Notes: generated by a model not told the origin, from the letters alone. 64,000 nucleotides of DNA from Stereum hirsutum FP-91666 SS1 (GCF_000264905.1 NW_006763137.1:8014-72013); one strand, 5' to 3'; shown: positions 33,910 to 45,526, counted from the first letter of the stretch. Numbers and translations are program-made.

Positions 33910-34335
33910 TCATACGATCACCCAGGAGTCCGATCGCTGACGCTGAGGGCGTTTCTTGAGGCGTGTTGATGATGAGCGGATACCGGTTTTGCGAGCGCGT
34001 GAGCCTCTGGGCGGGGTCGGGGGAGGTGTAGCGACAAGCTCGAATCCCGGTGGAAGTCGACTCTCCCGTTCTCTGCGGGCTGCTCGTGAAGTGCGTTTCC
34101 AGAGGTGAACGATGGCGCGTTTAATGGGATTTGGGGGTTGGCCGGAAGGCTGTGATGTGTGGATGTTTGCGGGACGGCGGCGACTGGGATATCTGAGAAA
34201 TATTCGAGGAGAGTTATGACCGTCGTATAGTGGGAAATATAGAAACTCAGACGAAGAATACGTACTGATTGTTGTCTCTTGGCCTAGCGTTGTGAGTCCT
34301 GGAGGAAGCGGGCATCCTTGTAGAAGGTTGAACAC
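33910..34335 (-). CDS. Possible small basic protein, 141 aa
   Basis: An uninterrupted frame from ATG 34335 to a stop at 33910 begins MFNLLQGCPLPPGLTTLGQE and ends in a basic, Ser-rich tail (RLKKRPQRQRSDSWVIV). A credible intron (gtacgt...ttctcag) inside it would give a different second half, so the model is ambiguous. No family is recognised. Confidence 0.3.
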   Translation of the reverse strand: MFNLLQGCPLPPGLTTLGQETTISTYSSSEFLYFPLYDGHNSPRIFLRYPSRRRPANIHTSQPSGQPPNPIKRAIVHLWKRTSRAARRERESRLPPGFELVATPPPTPPRGSRARKTGIRSSSTRLKKRPQRQRSDSWVIV

Positions 34336-34399
34336 CGATGAGAGTGAGAATGTTTGAAGAAAAGATCATGATATTCGTGCAGAAGGCGTTGAGTTCATA

Positions 34400-35220
34400 A
34401 AGTATCTAGGTCGTATCGTGGACGAAGTGCTGCATCCGCAAGTCTGGGGACGAGACCAGCAGGTCGTGGCAAATTACGCGTCTGAGGAGAACGAGGAGTC
34501 AGGATGACGTTAAACTTCGCCACTATAAGTACGCTGGTTGCTTTCCCTCGCCAGTGCGAAGTCTCGATAAGTTCCAGTGGCTCAGAACAAAGGAACTGCC
34601 CTGGCATAGTACCGCAATTGTCTTACTGAAGTGTCGGTTCCGCCACGGGAAAGAATCAGAAACGAGAACAAGGAAACGACACTGCTGGCGTCAACCACAG
34701 ATCAATTACTAAGGACCTCGTACGGTCGATGTTTGATAAACAGACATCCGATAACCTTGGCAAAGACCGAGCAGAGAAGTGAGGAAGAAACAGGAAGGAG
34801 AGTGTCCGTGGATGGAGCGAAGGACGCAAGGAAAGACGCCTACTTTGAATTTGGTCTCTTGGCCCTTGGGGCCACGTGCGGTGGCAGTGGCTTGGCAGTG
34901 TGGTGATAATGCCACTGGCGCCACTCGCCCAGCGTGGCACACAAGCTCGGATCCCTCTTCGCTCCCCCAGGTTCCCCCTCGCGGAAGATTGATGAGTGTT
35001 ACGTAAGGATATCGCTATTCACAATTCCTTCTCACTATAATGGTCAATCAAATGGTAGAAGATTGAAATCAGCGCAGCTGGATTAGTATATACAAACTCG
35101 TTACACATCCCTGTACACTCTACTTATACCGCAACAACCTTCCGAATACGAGACAAGCACCTGCCGAATTCTCTATAAGTACATTGGGGGGAGTGACTAG
35201 TGGTGCAAAAGAGAGTTGTC
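34400..35220. other. Intergenic, no gene seen
   Basis: Only short overlapping frames on both strands without splice support. Confidence 0.45.
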
Positions 35221-36044
35221 TCAAGCCGGCAGAGGCATGCGCCAAACAACGACTCGTGGCCTCCCAAGCGGGTCAAGCATCCCTCCTGCTTTCATGGACC
35301 CCTCATCCATGGCCTCTCCCCGGTTTATCACGTAGTACGTCACCTCTCCCATTCTACTACGCCTAAAATCAGCCTGAACGATTCTACCCATACCTCGTAA
35401 GTAATTGGCGCAGCCGTCGACAAGAGCACCGTGTTGCAAGTCTGGAAATGGTTTGGAAACCCATGGCATGAAGGCTCTTCCCAATTCGTGCACTATGGCG
35501 TCCGATACCAACGAGGCCGACGATAATACGGCAGGGTAAGCTTTCCCGACGATGCGTTCGATGAGATGTTCCAGCGTCGGCCGTTGATCGTCGTCCCGCG
35601 ATTGTTTAACGAGACGAGAGACAGGGTAGATACCGAGAATTCTGTTCATAGAGGGTGGTGGAGCGTGTGGGCCAGACCATTCAGGTGCATACCGTCTGCT
35701 TGAGCCCCGGGAAGCGGGTCGTATGATGCAGTCGAAGCACTGTACGATCCGTCGATCTTCTCCTCCTCGAGTCACTGGATCGTTGACCAGCATGTAGATA
35801 TCGCTGCACGTTCCTCGTTCGGACCAAGACATCGGGATCTCAGCATGCTGTTCAGAGGGAGACTGATGGGAGATTATCACGCCGTATTCGACAGGAGAGC
35901 TTTGAGTGTGTGTTTGGCTTGTAAGGATGACGATGCCGACATCGGCATATGCGGCTGGGGATAACGTTCACATCTTATGTGAGCCCGATTCTCCAAGAGA
36001 GATGTGATGAAGAGATGCATACGAGGATGTAAGGTGTCTGGCAT
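35221..36044 (-). CDS. Unrecognised paralogous family, member E (251 aa)
   Basis: Minus strand. Exon 1 is 36044-36023 (22 nt, MPDTLHP plus one base); after the intron (gtatgc...ttatccccag) exon 2 is 35954-35221. The protein continues AYADVGIVILTSQTHTQS, equivalent to DIGI and DFGV in members A-C. Later it has RGTCSDIYMLVNDP (like HSDVFVLTP of C), IVQCFDCIIRP, ILGIYPVSRLV, FMPWVSKPFPDL, YLRGMGRIVQADFRRSRMGE and VVVWRMPLP. It is closest to member D, which shares LGIY, FMPWL and the IGRLIRDDYARPSRG-type block. It is divergently oriented to D across 1.1 kb. No enzyme motif, membrane segment or signal peptide is seen. Confidence 0.7.
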
Positions 36045-37188
36045 ATCGCCTTGTAATCGCAAAGGAGAAAAGGTCATTCTGGGAGAAAGCATTCTCAACA
36101 GGGTAGAATGGTAAGTGGTTGTGGGAGATGATAATCAGGGAGAGAAGAGGCGAAAACCAGTAGCCTTTTTGGCCTTGGACGTCCGTCCTAAAACCGTTTT
36201 AGGAACAAAGAGTGTGAATAATATGGAGGTTGGGTACTCCGGTCTAGACTCGACGCTCACCGGTTTGCGTGGCGAGAATGAAATTATCGCGGCACGCTAG
36301 AAGACATAATAATCGGAACGTAAATGTGAGGAAGGCGATAAGTAGTCAATTGCAATCAGAGCATGAGCAACAACGGATAATACGGTTGGGGTAAGGAAAG
36401 AATGCGGCGAGTCGCCACTGATACTTAAGCAGTGACAACACATCACGCAGCGCGTCGGAGCCTGTCGGAGCTCGAACATTTGACACATGATGTCATCCAC
36501 TTATATCACTCTTTTGTTCCATTGTTCCCAAATTATTCCTTGTTACTGAATCGGTCAACCTTGTTCCTAATACGTTTATTCAGCAGCTCTCATCCATACA
36601 TATTGTAGGTAATTTCTGGTCGACGTCAGAGGTTGGCCCGGGTACGATTATTTGGTAGCCTTGCGCCGGGCACCAACCGGGCACCCCACAGTGGCTGATC
36701 TTAGTGGGACGGTCCCAAGACCGTCCTGCTGTACCGGCTTTGGCATTCCACATCCTAAGTAGTCTCAAAGTCAAGACTCAAAGATTGAAGATGAAAATCG
36801 TTTCTCTTGATATTGAGCAGTTGAGACTATCAATGTCGAAGCCTAGCCACAAAAATATTGTGAGCAGTGACCACACCGCTAGTACTGTCACAGAGGACGT
36901 TATTTTGATCGCTTATCAGTTATTCAATACTATCTATGACGCTTTCGGTTGATCACGCCAAGCCTGATCGCAGGAGAACAACACCCGAAGTAGGAAAGAC
37001 TAACAAGCTTTTGTCTCGGTTTTCGTTGGGCTTTCGCACGCCATCGGCCTGGCAGTATACTTATAACGGCTTCCTGTCCGAACGACTGGGTTTTCATCAA
37101 CACTATCCTCACGGACTCGTCTCTCGAATCTCTAGACCAAACTCACATTCCCTCTGAAGAATTGCATCCTACCTATCAAGGTTCACCA
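36045..37188. other. Shared upstream region of divergent paralogues E and D
   Basis: 1.1 kb between the two start codons. No gene is seen. Near 36656-36730 there are GC-rich repeats: GCCGGGCACCAACCGGGCACC (direct) and GGGACGGTCCC / GACCGTCC (inverted). Confidence 0.5.
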
Positions 37189-38082
37189 ATGTCAGCTGCA
37201 GAGGGCCATGACCGAGACCGAACTGTTACGCCGGCGAACCCCACATGTAAGCCCTTTATTTAAATTCACAACATCCCTCACTTCGGCTTCCCGTCCTAGC
37301 AAATTCTAAAAAATTAATTCAAAGCGGTAGCAGATCAAGTTGCCGTCGGGGTCATCGTCCTTGAGAGAACTCGAAACTTTGACACAAGGGACCTTCAAAT
37401 GCCCCTCGAGTTCGGCATTATTCACAGAGACACTTCGAAGACTCTCACAGTATTTAATTCCCAGCAGTCTGTGTTCTTCTACCCAGGTGCCACGAGCACA
37501 GTTACTCGCCTTGTCATAGACACCGGGGGCAATCACAAAGTCGTCCGACACTCTAACATCGTCCTAAACCCGGCGACGCTCTCCCGTCAGGCGCCACAGT
37601 GGGCTAACTCGGCACGGCTACGCCAGGATATGACCGTACTTGGAATATACGACATCGCTACCTTTAGAATAGAACGCGAGGATCCATCAAAAAAACCCTC
37701 GGAAATCATCCTGAATGCCGTCCTCGACCCACCGCAAGTGCCTATCTATTGTTCCAGCGCAGAGTGGGCAGCGGCACAGGCTCATCGCGTGTGCCAAAAT
37801 TTCTTCATGCCGTGGCTGAGCGTTTACCCTGCTCCCGCAACTGATAACAATATTTGTCCTCTTCGGATAAAATACTTGGAGAAGATCGGTAGGCTTATCC
37901 GTGATGATTATGCTAGACCCAGCAGGGGCGACGAAGCAGTATGCTACATCTCTGGGTCGTATGACCATTATTTAAAGGTGACAGAGGTGGGCCATATAGA
38001 GGGGCCCGAGAAGCGGATCCCTGTAGTCAAAATCTGGCGTGTCGAGCATGAGGTTGCGGAGACTGTGGGTTTCTGGTCTTGA
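37189..38082 (+). CDS. Unrecognised paralogous family, member D (271 aa)
   Basis: Exon 1 is 37189-37246 (MSAAEGHDRDRTVTPANPT plus one base), then a 78-nt intron (gtaagc...ttcaaag), then exon 2, 37325-38082. After the junction comes VADQVAVGVIVLERTRNFD, the family's N-terminal strand. The rest has VVRHSNIVLNP, TVLGIYDIATFRI, CQNFFMPWLSVYPAPA, IKYLEKIGRLIRDDYARPS, AVCYISGSYD and VVKIWRVEHE. The LGIY...FMPW...IGRLIRDD...VKIWR order matches member E closely and A, B, C more distantly. No known domain was recognised. The short first exon and small intron recur in most members and support the model. Confidence 0.7.
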
Positions 38083-38146
38083 TAACGCTCGCTTCGAATT
38101 TCCCACATATCTTTTACGTATTATTGGAAACCTGTATTAGTATAGA

Positions 38147-38347
38147 TCAATACCCATTGACACTGAAGAACTCCGCAGTACCGTCGCAGTCGTCAGTTAT
38201 CCTCGGAGTGACAGACACGAAGGAGAGTGGAGTGGAGAGGCGGAAGGATTTTGTTTCATGGATGAATTCCTCGCCCCAGGCGAACGGTACGCCCAGACGA
38301 TGGTATGTGAGGTGTTTCATGCCTCCTGTTAGTAATCCCAATTTTGC
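38147..38347 (-). other. Orphan exon-like open frame, minus strand
   Basis: After an acceptor (gtgctag) a frame reads IGLLTGGMKHLTYHRLGVPF, AWGEEFIHETKSFRLSTP and ITDDCDGTAEFFSVNGY, then stops. It is protein-like, but no partner exons were found between it and the ligase gene, and no family is recognised. Confidence 0.25.
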
Positions 38348-38715
38348 CTAGCACGCTCATCTCTGAGAGTATACCGGCATCACGACATAGTACCAGATCC
38401 CACCATACTGCGACCCAAATCCAGCACGTCGAATGATAGCAAATTTAGCCTGGGCATAAGATCATGGGAATAGATTCGCAGTGGATGACCTCTGAGGCAG
38501 AGGGGCAGGCTCTCCAATTGATAGACTGCCCCCACTTCACATATACATCTTGTCAACGGTCCATACTCGTCGAGCTAATTACCAGAGGATAGTATATCCA
38601 CGTGGTGTGATTTTTGATTCGCCGAAGACGGTACAAACCCGTCGCAAACACGCGGAATGATGCTCAGGGCCAGCAGGATAGAGCGCGAGTGTGCTGTAGA
38701 ACATAACATCAAAAC

Positions 38716-41649
38716 TCAGACCTTCCTCGACGCAGGCACCTCTGCGTCCTTCGCCACCGTCTTGTCTGCAGCTTCGCCTACAAATGTGGGAAACCTAGTA
38801 CACCCACCGAGAGACAATCAATTTGAGAAAAGGCGTTGTTTGACAAAATACAGATGAAACGCACCTCGGGACCCCATCCTTGGTCAGCTCTTGGAATCGA
38901 TATACGATGATCGTCCCAACCTTCGGTGGTCTCGCTCGCTGCTTGTCAGATAGACCGCTTCCCACGGCAAAAGTCTATGAGTAAACAGAACAAATTCAGG
39001 TGCTTACTCGATCACGGAGACGATTGGATATTTTCAGAAGAAAACCGTACCTTTCCCGACGCCATCTTACATTTCAACGCCCCCGTCGAACCAGTATGCT
39101 TACCCTTGCCTGGAACATAACCAGTAACCTCGGCTTCGGCATCGAAGAACGTCTAAACACGGTACAACAAACATGAAGGAGTTGAGCATAATCTGATGGA
39201 CACGAGACTAGAGTGGTCGCCTACCTTGATCTTCAACAACGTGCTGCTCCTCCGGCCCTCGTACTTACTCCCAGGTTTTCTCAACATCAAACCCTCTCCA
39301 CCGTGCGCTTCGACTTCTTTGAGCATGTCGAATACGTGATCCTTGGACTCGGCACAAGTTTGATCCACAACGACGAATTCTTTCGAGTGGTATTTTCCAC
39401 CTATATCGACAAAGAGAGGTCAGACATATTTATGAGGGGAGGATAGCGGGTAGACGAAATGGGCGGCACAGTATGAGAAGCAGGAAAAGGGATGGATCGC
39501 AGGCACATAGAACGTACCTTCACTAAAGTTCTCCTGGAGCCACTGCAGCCGATCCTCGAACGGCTCATTGCCCATCGACGGGACATCGAAGATCTGCACA
39601 TAAGGCCTAAGTCAGTCTTCTATTACACCGTAAAGAACCAGGAAACCGAGAGTAGATGGATGGAGTGGACAGGGGATATATCGACAGAGATACGAGTGTG
39701 GACGAGGACTCAGAGGGGGGATCGATGATAGCGACGAACCTGGAACGTGATATTCTTCCATCCCTTAGACCCCATCGTCTTCACTATTCCAACCGTACTC
39801 TGAAACTCGCCCCTCCCACCGAACAACTCGCCATCCAGCGTAACGTCCTTCGGAAGTTCTAGTCACACGCGCCACACGAACCCACACAAATAACACCGGA
39901 TCGTCAGTATGAATCCACAAGCAGAGAGCTGAATGGAAATAAACGAACTATCCATCCAGTCCTTCGGCACCATAAACGGATTGCCCAACCGACTCAACAT
40001 AGCACCCTCCCTCCCCTCCCCACCCTTCGGAGCCCACAAAGTCCTCACCCCATCCAATTTCTCGCTCACCCACCATCCCGTCGGGTCCGTACTCTCCTCG
40101 TCCCACTTCACCGCCAGCAGCACCTCCGGAGCCTTTTTCTTCGCGGAAGGTATGGAGCCATTTCGGCCTTTGGATGTGGATTTGGTGGCGGTGGCGGCCG
40201 GGCCGTTAGGATTCTTGAGTTTGAGGCGGGCTTCTTCGTAGGCGTCGCCGAGGAGAGAGCGGAGGTGTTTGCAGGTACGGGCGGAGACGGGATGGGCGGA
40301 TTGGTTTCGCCAGGCTGGGCAGGTGCTAGATGATACGCGTGGGAGAAACATTGTGGCGTCAGATGATATGGCGCAGAGACAGAGTGGCGCCAGAGGAAAG
40401 GGAGCGAAGAAGTGAAAGAGAGACGAAAAAGGTTAATGTGCGTACCAGTAGTAGTGATCCATGGTCCGCTTCACTTTGTACTTGGAAGAGCTGTACAACA
40501 CGATAATGGTTAGTGTCAGCCGTTCATGATGGATATAAAATGTTAAGAAATATAAAAATGAAGATATGCGAACCTTGTCATTGAGCTGACCTCTGTCTCG
40601 TCGCCTTCCTTCATGAACACCTTGGGTTTGATCCCGTTGATCTCTTCCAATTCATCTTTCCCGTCCTCTCTATCTTCACCAGCGTCAACACCGCCATCGC
40701 CAACCTGCTCGACTTGATCCTCTTCGTGACTGTCGACAGCGATGTTGGCGTCGGGATCAACAGTATCTCTGTCTACGTCGCCATCCTGTTCCTCACCCTC
40801 GACGATGTCTTCAACCTTGGCTTGACCGCGCGCACTTCCGTTCATAGGACGAGCCCTCTGTGAAGCAGGCTTCTCTTCCACCACATCCTCGTCTTCCACT
40901 TCGTTCTTCGTTCTCTTGTTCGGCACTCTAGCGCCACCTCTCTCCCTACCAAGAGCAACGGTCGCAGGACGTTCACCAGACCTTCCTGTTCTCGTCCGCT
41001 TGGGAGGCCGTTCGTCACCCCCCACATCCTCATCTTCCTGCTCATCTTCCTCATCTCGAGCCTTTCTCTTCCTTCCCGCAGACTTGGTCTTCGTGGTCGT
41101 GGTGGATTTGGCGTCTTTCGACGTAGATGCGGCCTTGCCTTTGCCTTTCGCGGCCGGAACTTCGGAATTGGGATTCTTGAGCTTCAGACGTGCATCTTCG
41201 TATTTATCGCCGAGTATGGAGCGGAGGTGCTTGCATGTACGGGCGTTCACGGGGATACGAGCTTGATTGCGCCATGCCTGTGTTTAGGTAAAATTGGTTG
41301 TTCAGCAAAAGATAGGTTGGAGTAGGGGGAACGGTGGAAGAGGGGGATGATGTGGCGCTTACGGGACAAGAGCTGTACGGCGAAGGTCAAAGCGCGAGAA
41401 GATATGAGATAACGTCTATACTCGCATGGATACTCGAAGAAGAAGCATACCAGTAATAATGGTCAAGTGTGCGCTTGACTTTATAGACCGATTTGCTGTA
41501 GAAACCAGTAGACCGTAAGCGTTGTATGACTCTGTGGTATCAGAGCAGTTCAGCACACACCTAGACTGCGACTTCGCCTCGACCTCTTCTCCGTCCTCGA
41601 GCAGCCTATTGGGCTTTATACCATTGATGGACGCTAGCTCGTCCGACAT
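38716..41649 (-). CDS. ATP-dependent DNA ligase with two SWIM-type zinc modules
   Basis: Minus strand, 12 exons: 41649-41561, 41495-41451, 41372-41363 (10 nt), 41277-40574, 40490-40446, 40325-39949, 39858-39740, 39593-39518, 39400-39225, 39152-39051, 38974-38865 and 38794-38716; 643 aa, all in phase. Each SWIM-like unit follows an INGIKP stretch: YKVKRTLDHYYCSCPAWRNQ...ARTCKHLRSILGD, and the second YKVKRTMDHYYCTCPAWRNQ...ARTCKHLRSLLGD (CxCx(n)CxH). Between them is a 200-residue acidic/basic linker. The ligase core has motif I EKLDGVR (adenylated Lys), LDGELFGGRGEF, GGEGLMLRKPGSKYE and LLKIK. The OB-fold-like tail FFDAEAEVTGYVPGKGKHTG resembles small kinetoplastid/viral/bacterial type ligases rather than Lig1/3/4. 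It probably seals nicks in the nucleus. Confidence 0.88.
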
Positions 41650-41889
41650 TGTTGAACAATCCGAGTGGTGAGTGAAGCAAGTGTCAGAGAGCTGAGCCTA
41701 TGCAAGTTCGTCGTCTGAGATGGGATAGAACGTCAAGAAAATCAGAGGTTTATATGAGTGTCGCTCGGCAGCGTCGAGTCAGAAAAGATGCGGAGTCGCA
41801 AGGCCGTCGTTGATGGCGGTGACAGTGATAATGACTCCTCTGAGAGGAGGAAGGACGCGGCGGTAGCGAGCCATGTTTTAGCGCCCGTT

Positions 41890-41933
41890 CCCGACGCGTC
41901 GGGACGTGTCAAATGATTTGTGACGTCACGCGT
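41890..41933. promoter_or_regulatory. Pair of ACGCGT (Mlu1-type) boxes and a CRE-like site upstream of the ligase
   Basis: ACGCGT occurs at 41894-41899 (inside the 14-bp palindrome CCCGACGCGTCGGG, 41890-41903) and at 41928-41933. The second overlaps TGACGTCA (41921-41928). They lie about 245-285 bp before the ligase ATG. ACGCGT is the MBF binding site that drives G1/S expression of DNA replication genes in yeasts; its use here is inferred. Confidence 0.5.
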
Positions 41934-44532
41934 CGGGCGTCGGGATTGATTTCAAAATCAGATTCCCCGAGTCACGGTGGCCCACGAGCGACTTCAAGCT
42001 GTTCATCACCTCCATCATCGTTGTCTTCACTGTACACAGTCGCAGAGACTCTTGGAGATCACATAAGAGCTTGGTATATGTTGCTCCTGTAATGGTGACC
42101 TAGTGAGGCACTGTGCTTCACATTCTCACCGCTTCGTGCGGTGATTGTTGGGTGATTGGAATTCTTCTCAACAGGTCAGAGAAGTCACAGAGGAGGATTC
42201 ACGTAGAGCACTCATAACCTAGACTGTAGTGATCCTCCTCAATGAAAGGGAGCTTGTACTGATAGGACTCGCTCGTTGCGAGCTAGACACGTACATCCAA
42301 TGCTCTAGCCTCGATTGTGTATAGATGACTATGGCTTCGAGTTGGCAGTTCCCCCTTGTCCCTTCACATAGCGCTCCTCTTGATCATGCGGTTTTACGGG
42401 TCTAACAGCGTACAGCGCCCTTCATGGACCTGTGTGCTGTTGCAGGTTACTTAGTAAGTACGTCTCGGTTCGTCTCTGCATTCCCGCCACCCCAATCCCA
42501 TCTCGCCGACATCACTTCTCAGGCGTTTACACCTACTCATCCCCACTCTTTGATCAATTTGCTCACTACCACTCCATTCTAGCTTCTAGCTTCGTAGTGC
42601 AGCTCCCTACGGCACCAAAAATCTTGACGCTTCCCGCATATATCTCACCTCATCATCCACGTCTAAATTAGAGACCATCTATGGATATCGTGCGAATATC
42701 AACTGCGACAAAACCTTGTCTGAACGTAAGGAAACCACCACGCTGACCGAAATCGACTACGTCAATGAGCCGTATTGAGGATAAGAGGATGCTGAAGATG
42801 ACCGAGGGTAAGGGGTGGATGTCGTCGTTGACGTGCGTGTCTTTTTCTTTCGTTATTGTGACGCGTATATTCGTTATCGCATCTCTTTCTTTCGCGCATA
42901 TCCCTCGTAATATGTGCGATACAGATTGTGGGCACGCAGACGATGATGGAGTTCATCACCGCGGTCAAATTTGGTGGGTGGGTCGAAATGGTGGTGGCTA
43001 TCGGGATAAGGTCTTTTCATCGTAAATTCCTCCATTCCGTTTTGGACCCGTGCATGCCGATCTCTTTCAACACTGGAGCACAACTTCTGCCTCCACTGAC
43101 TTTCTCACCTCCTTCGCCGTCGAGTGTCACGGACACTAACCTACATTCCTATTCGCTGCATCGGGTCGAGCCCACATCTGAAGGCCATGTCACCATGTCC
43201 TCATAGTAATATTCCGATTCAAAATGACCACGAGCTCGAAGTGGGATAATCTCCTTGACCGCCCCTTGACTGTCAACAAGGATATTGTGTTTCATGGCGG
43301 GTCGGCAAAGTCAATCTGGTCGCTCTGCATCAACCTGACTGCTTCTAACCGTTAGGTTTGACTGTTCGCTATTCCAAGGCATGTTTTATCACAATTACTG
43401 GGTCGTTTTATGGATACTTGCACCTCGCGCCAGCCTTTACCTTGGCTCATGTGTTCTAGTACCATAGCACCCCTGACTTTGCCTGGTGCTATCCGGATCC
43501 GTCGATTTTCTAGGGGAAGAGAATATCGGAGACGTAGCGTATCCCAGTCCACTTTTCATGCGCCGTATCCATTGTCTTCATTTTCAATCCAGCAGACTCA
43601 TCCCATAAAGTCTCGCATCTTGCCATCGCTGCTGTCCTTGACTAGGGTTCAATGCATTCGATTATTTGTACGACGCCCGAGGGCAGCAGAAGTCGGTCAA
43701 ACATGGCCTTTTTGTGATGGTTTCACACTGTCCAGGGTTGTAGGTCTGGTCAGGTACCAGAATCTAGAGCGTAAAATGGCCCCGCGTGGAACAACCCTCC
43801 TATCTGTATCGTCGTCGTCGGTCTATGTCGAGACTAGATTCTATTCCGCTATTGGTGCTGATCTACAATCAAAATGCCTTTGGACACCTTTGAGTTTCTG
43901 ATCAACGGAAGACCCAGGATTTACGGACGCGGATCTTTGACGGGGAAGTACTCTTATGTGATCGTGCTCTCTACCCCCTCCATCTGTTGTCACTCAAGAT
44001 CCGAGTTACGCCCCTTCTTACTCGGCTGGCAGAGGTGTGGAATGAGGGGTTGTGGGCAGTAGCGCAGGATGCAGTAGAACTTGAGGTCGTCGAAGGGTGG
44101 TTGACAAAAACGGTGCTGAAAGTTGTCGGTATGGAAGTAGAGCAGAGCTGTAGTGGAAGTTTAAGAACGACTTCATCTAGAAGGTGAAGACGATACGGAC
44201 GAATGTGCCAGATCGCGCCCGCTGTATGAGTTTTCGTAGCTATCAAGGGATTATTTGTTGCCATCTGAGACATATAGCGGAATGATGGGGCCATGAAGAT
44301 GCCGTGGATAACCTCGTGAATTCTAATTCTCCGGGTGCCGAAGCTGTTTCTGACGTTGAGCGCTTTGGCCACTCCGAGGCTTGAGCACTCTTTGACCGTG
44401 CCAACTCGTTATTTGACTAATTTGATATGTCTCCAGCCTGATTCTGGAACAACAGAGAGCATAATTCGGAATTGCTTTGTTATCCTTGTCTTCTAAGGCG
44501 GCACTCGATCAAAACAGAATAATGGGCATACT
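41934..44532. other. Mostly non-coding, with a short decayed coding tract
   Basis: Most of this interval has no supported gene. At 43877-44187 (plus) two frames read like protein, PLDTFEFLINGRPRIYGRGS and then LKIRVTPLLTRLAEVWNEGL with WAVAQDAVELEVVEGW. They are in different frames without an obvious intron, so this may be a relic. Confidence 0.35.
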
Positions 44533-44541
44533 TATATAAAA
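44533..44541 (+). promoter_or_regulatory. TATA box of the 44.7-kb gene
   Basis: TATATAAAA about 140 bp upstream of the ATG at 44676. Confidence 0.5.
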
Positions 44542-44675
44542 GGCGCTCGATCTACCTCGACAGAGTAACCCACCCGAATTCTCTGCGCATCACTTTTGCT
44601 CTTCTCTTCAACCATTCGAGATCTAACACTCTCAACCATATAACCATTTATTCACTGGAGTACGATAGGCATATA

Positions 44676-45526
44676 ATGTTCCAAGATACTCTGGTACGCC
44701 GTTGTTCGCCCGGTCTCCTGCTCTTCTGTGTATATTGACATCCACTGACTCACAGGCACCTCCAACAAAGACGTGGATTGATTTCGGTGTCGTCATCTAC
44801 ACGGATTGCCTTTCGCCACCTAAACATCAACTAGGTCTAATTCTTCAACAATTGCCTGTTGGCGTCGATCCGCAACCCCATAATTTCCACGCCTTCATCA
44901 GCAAGGACATCCACAGCGACGTCTTCGTACTCACTCCGAATTCTTCTGCTTCTCAATTCACGAATATGGCTCCCGGCACCGTCGCCAGATTATGTTGCAC
45001 TGTCCGATCTCCTGCCACTGGCTCAAATGCCATACGCACAGGTCCAGTCTGGTCCGATTACGATCTGGCCTTCGTGCTCGGAGTCAGGAAAGTGCTCGGG
45101 ATCTATTTCTTGTGTCGTATGGGCTTTGATGACTCGGACATGAAAGAGGTCTTGGCCGGCAAGATCGCTGAATTTACGCTTCTCTCGAAATTACGGCACT
45201 CTTCTGCGTCTTGGGTCGATGATATACTGCACCAGATTCTTCCCTCTCCCTGCTATCGCATGCCGTGGCTCCAAGAACTCCGATCAGTAGGCACCGCCGT
45301 TGCGCTCCGGCAGTTGGACTATTACCGGCTGGACGCCTTGATTACCATCGGATACTTAGTCCACGAAGATGCTATTACGCGCAAGGACTCGACAGTCAGG
45401 ATTTATGAGGGGCGTACGTTCAGGTTTTACGGCGACAAAGAGTACGTGGGGCGGGTGGTAGCCACGATAAGGGAGGAGGATGCACTCGAACTTCCGGTGG
45501 GGTATTTGCATCGTTGCATTGCTTAG
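44676..45526 (+). CDS. Unrecognised paralogous family, member C (262 aa)
   Basis: Exon 1, 44676-44693, encodes only MFQDTL. A 62-nt intron (gtacgc...actcacag) is followed by exon 2, 44756-45526. The protein continues APPTKTWIDFGVVIYTDCL, then HAFISKDIHSDVFVLTPNSS, ARLCCTVRSPA, VLGIYFLCRMGFDD, HSSASWVDDIL, RMPWLQELRSVG, DALITIGYLVHEDAITRKDS and VRIYEGRTFRFYG, ending YLHRCIA. Each block has a counterpart in members A, B, D or E; the last motif is almost the same as the YLHRLPY end of member B. This copy looks intact and is the best representative of the family. Soluble, no signal peptide, no recognised domain. Confidence 0.75.
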
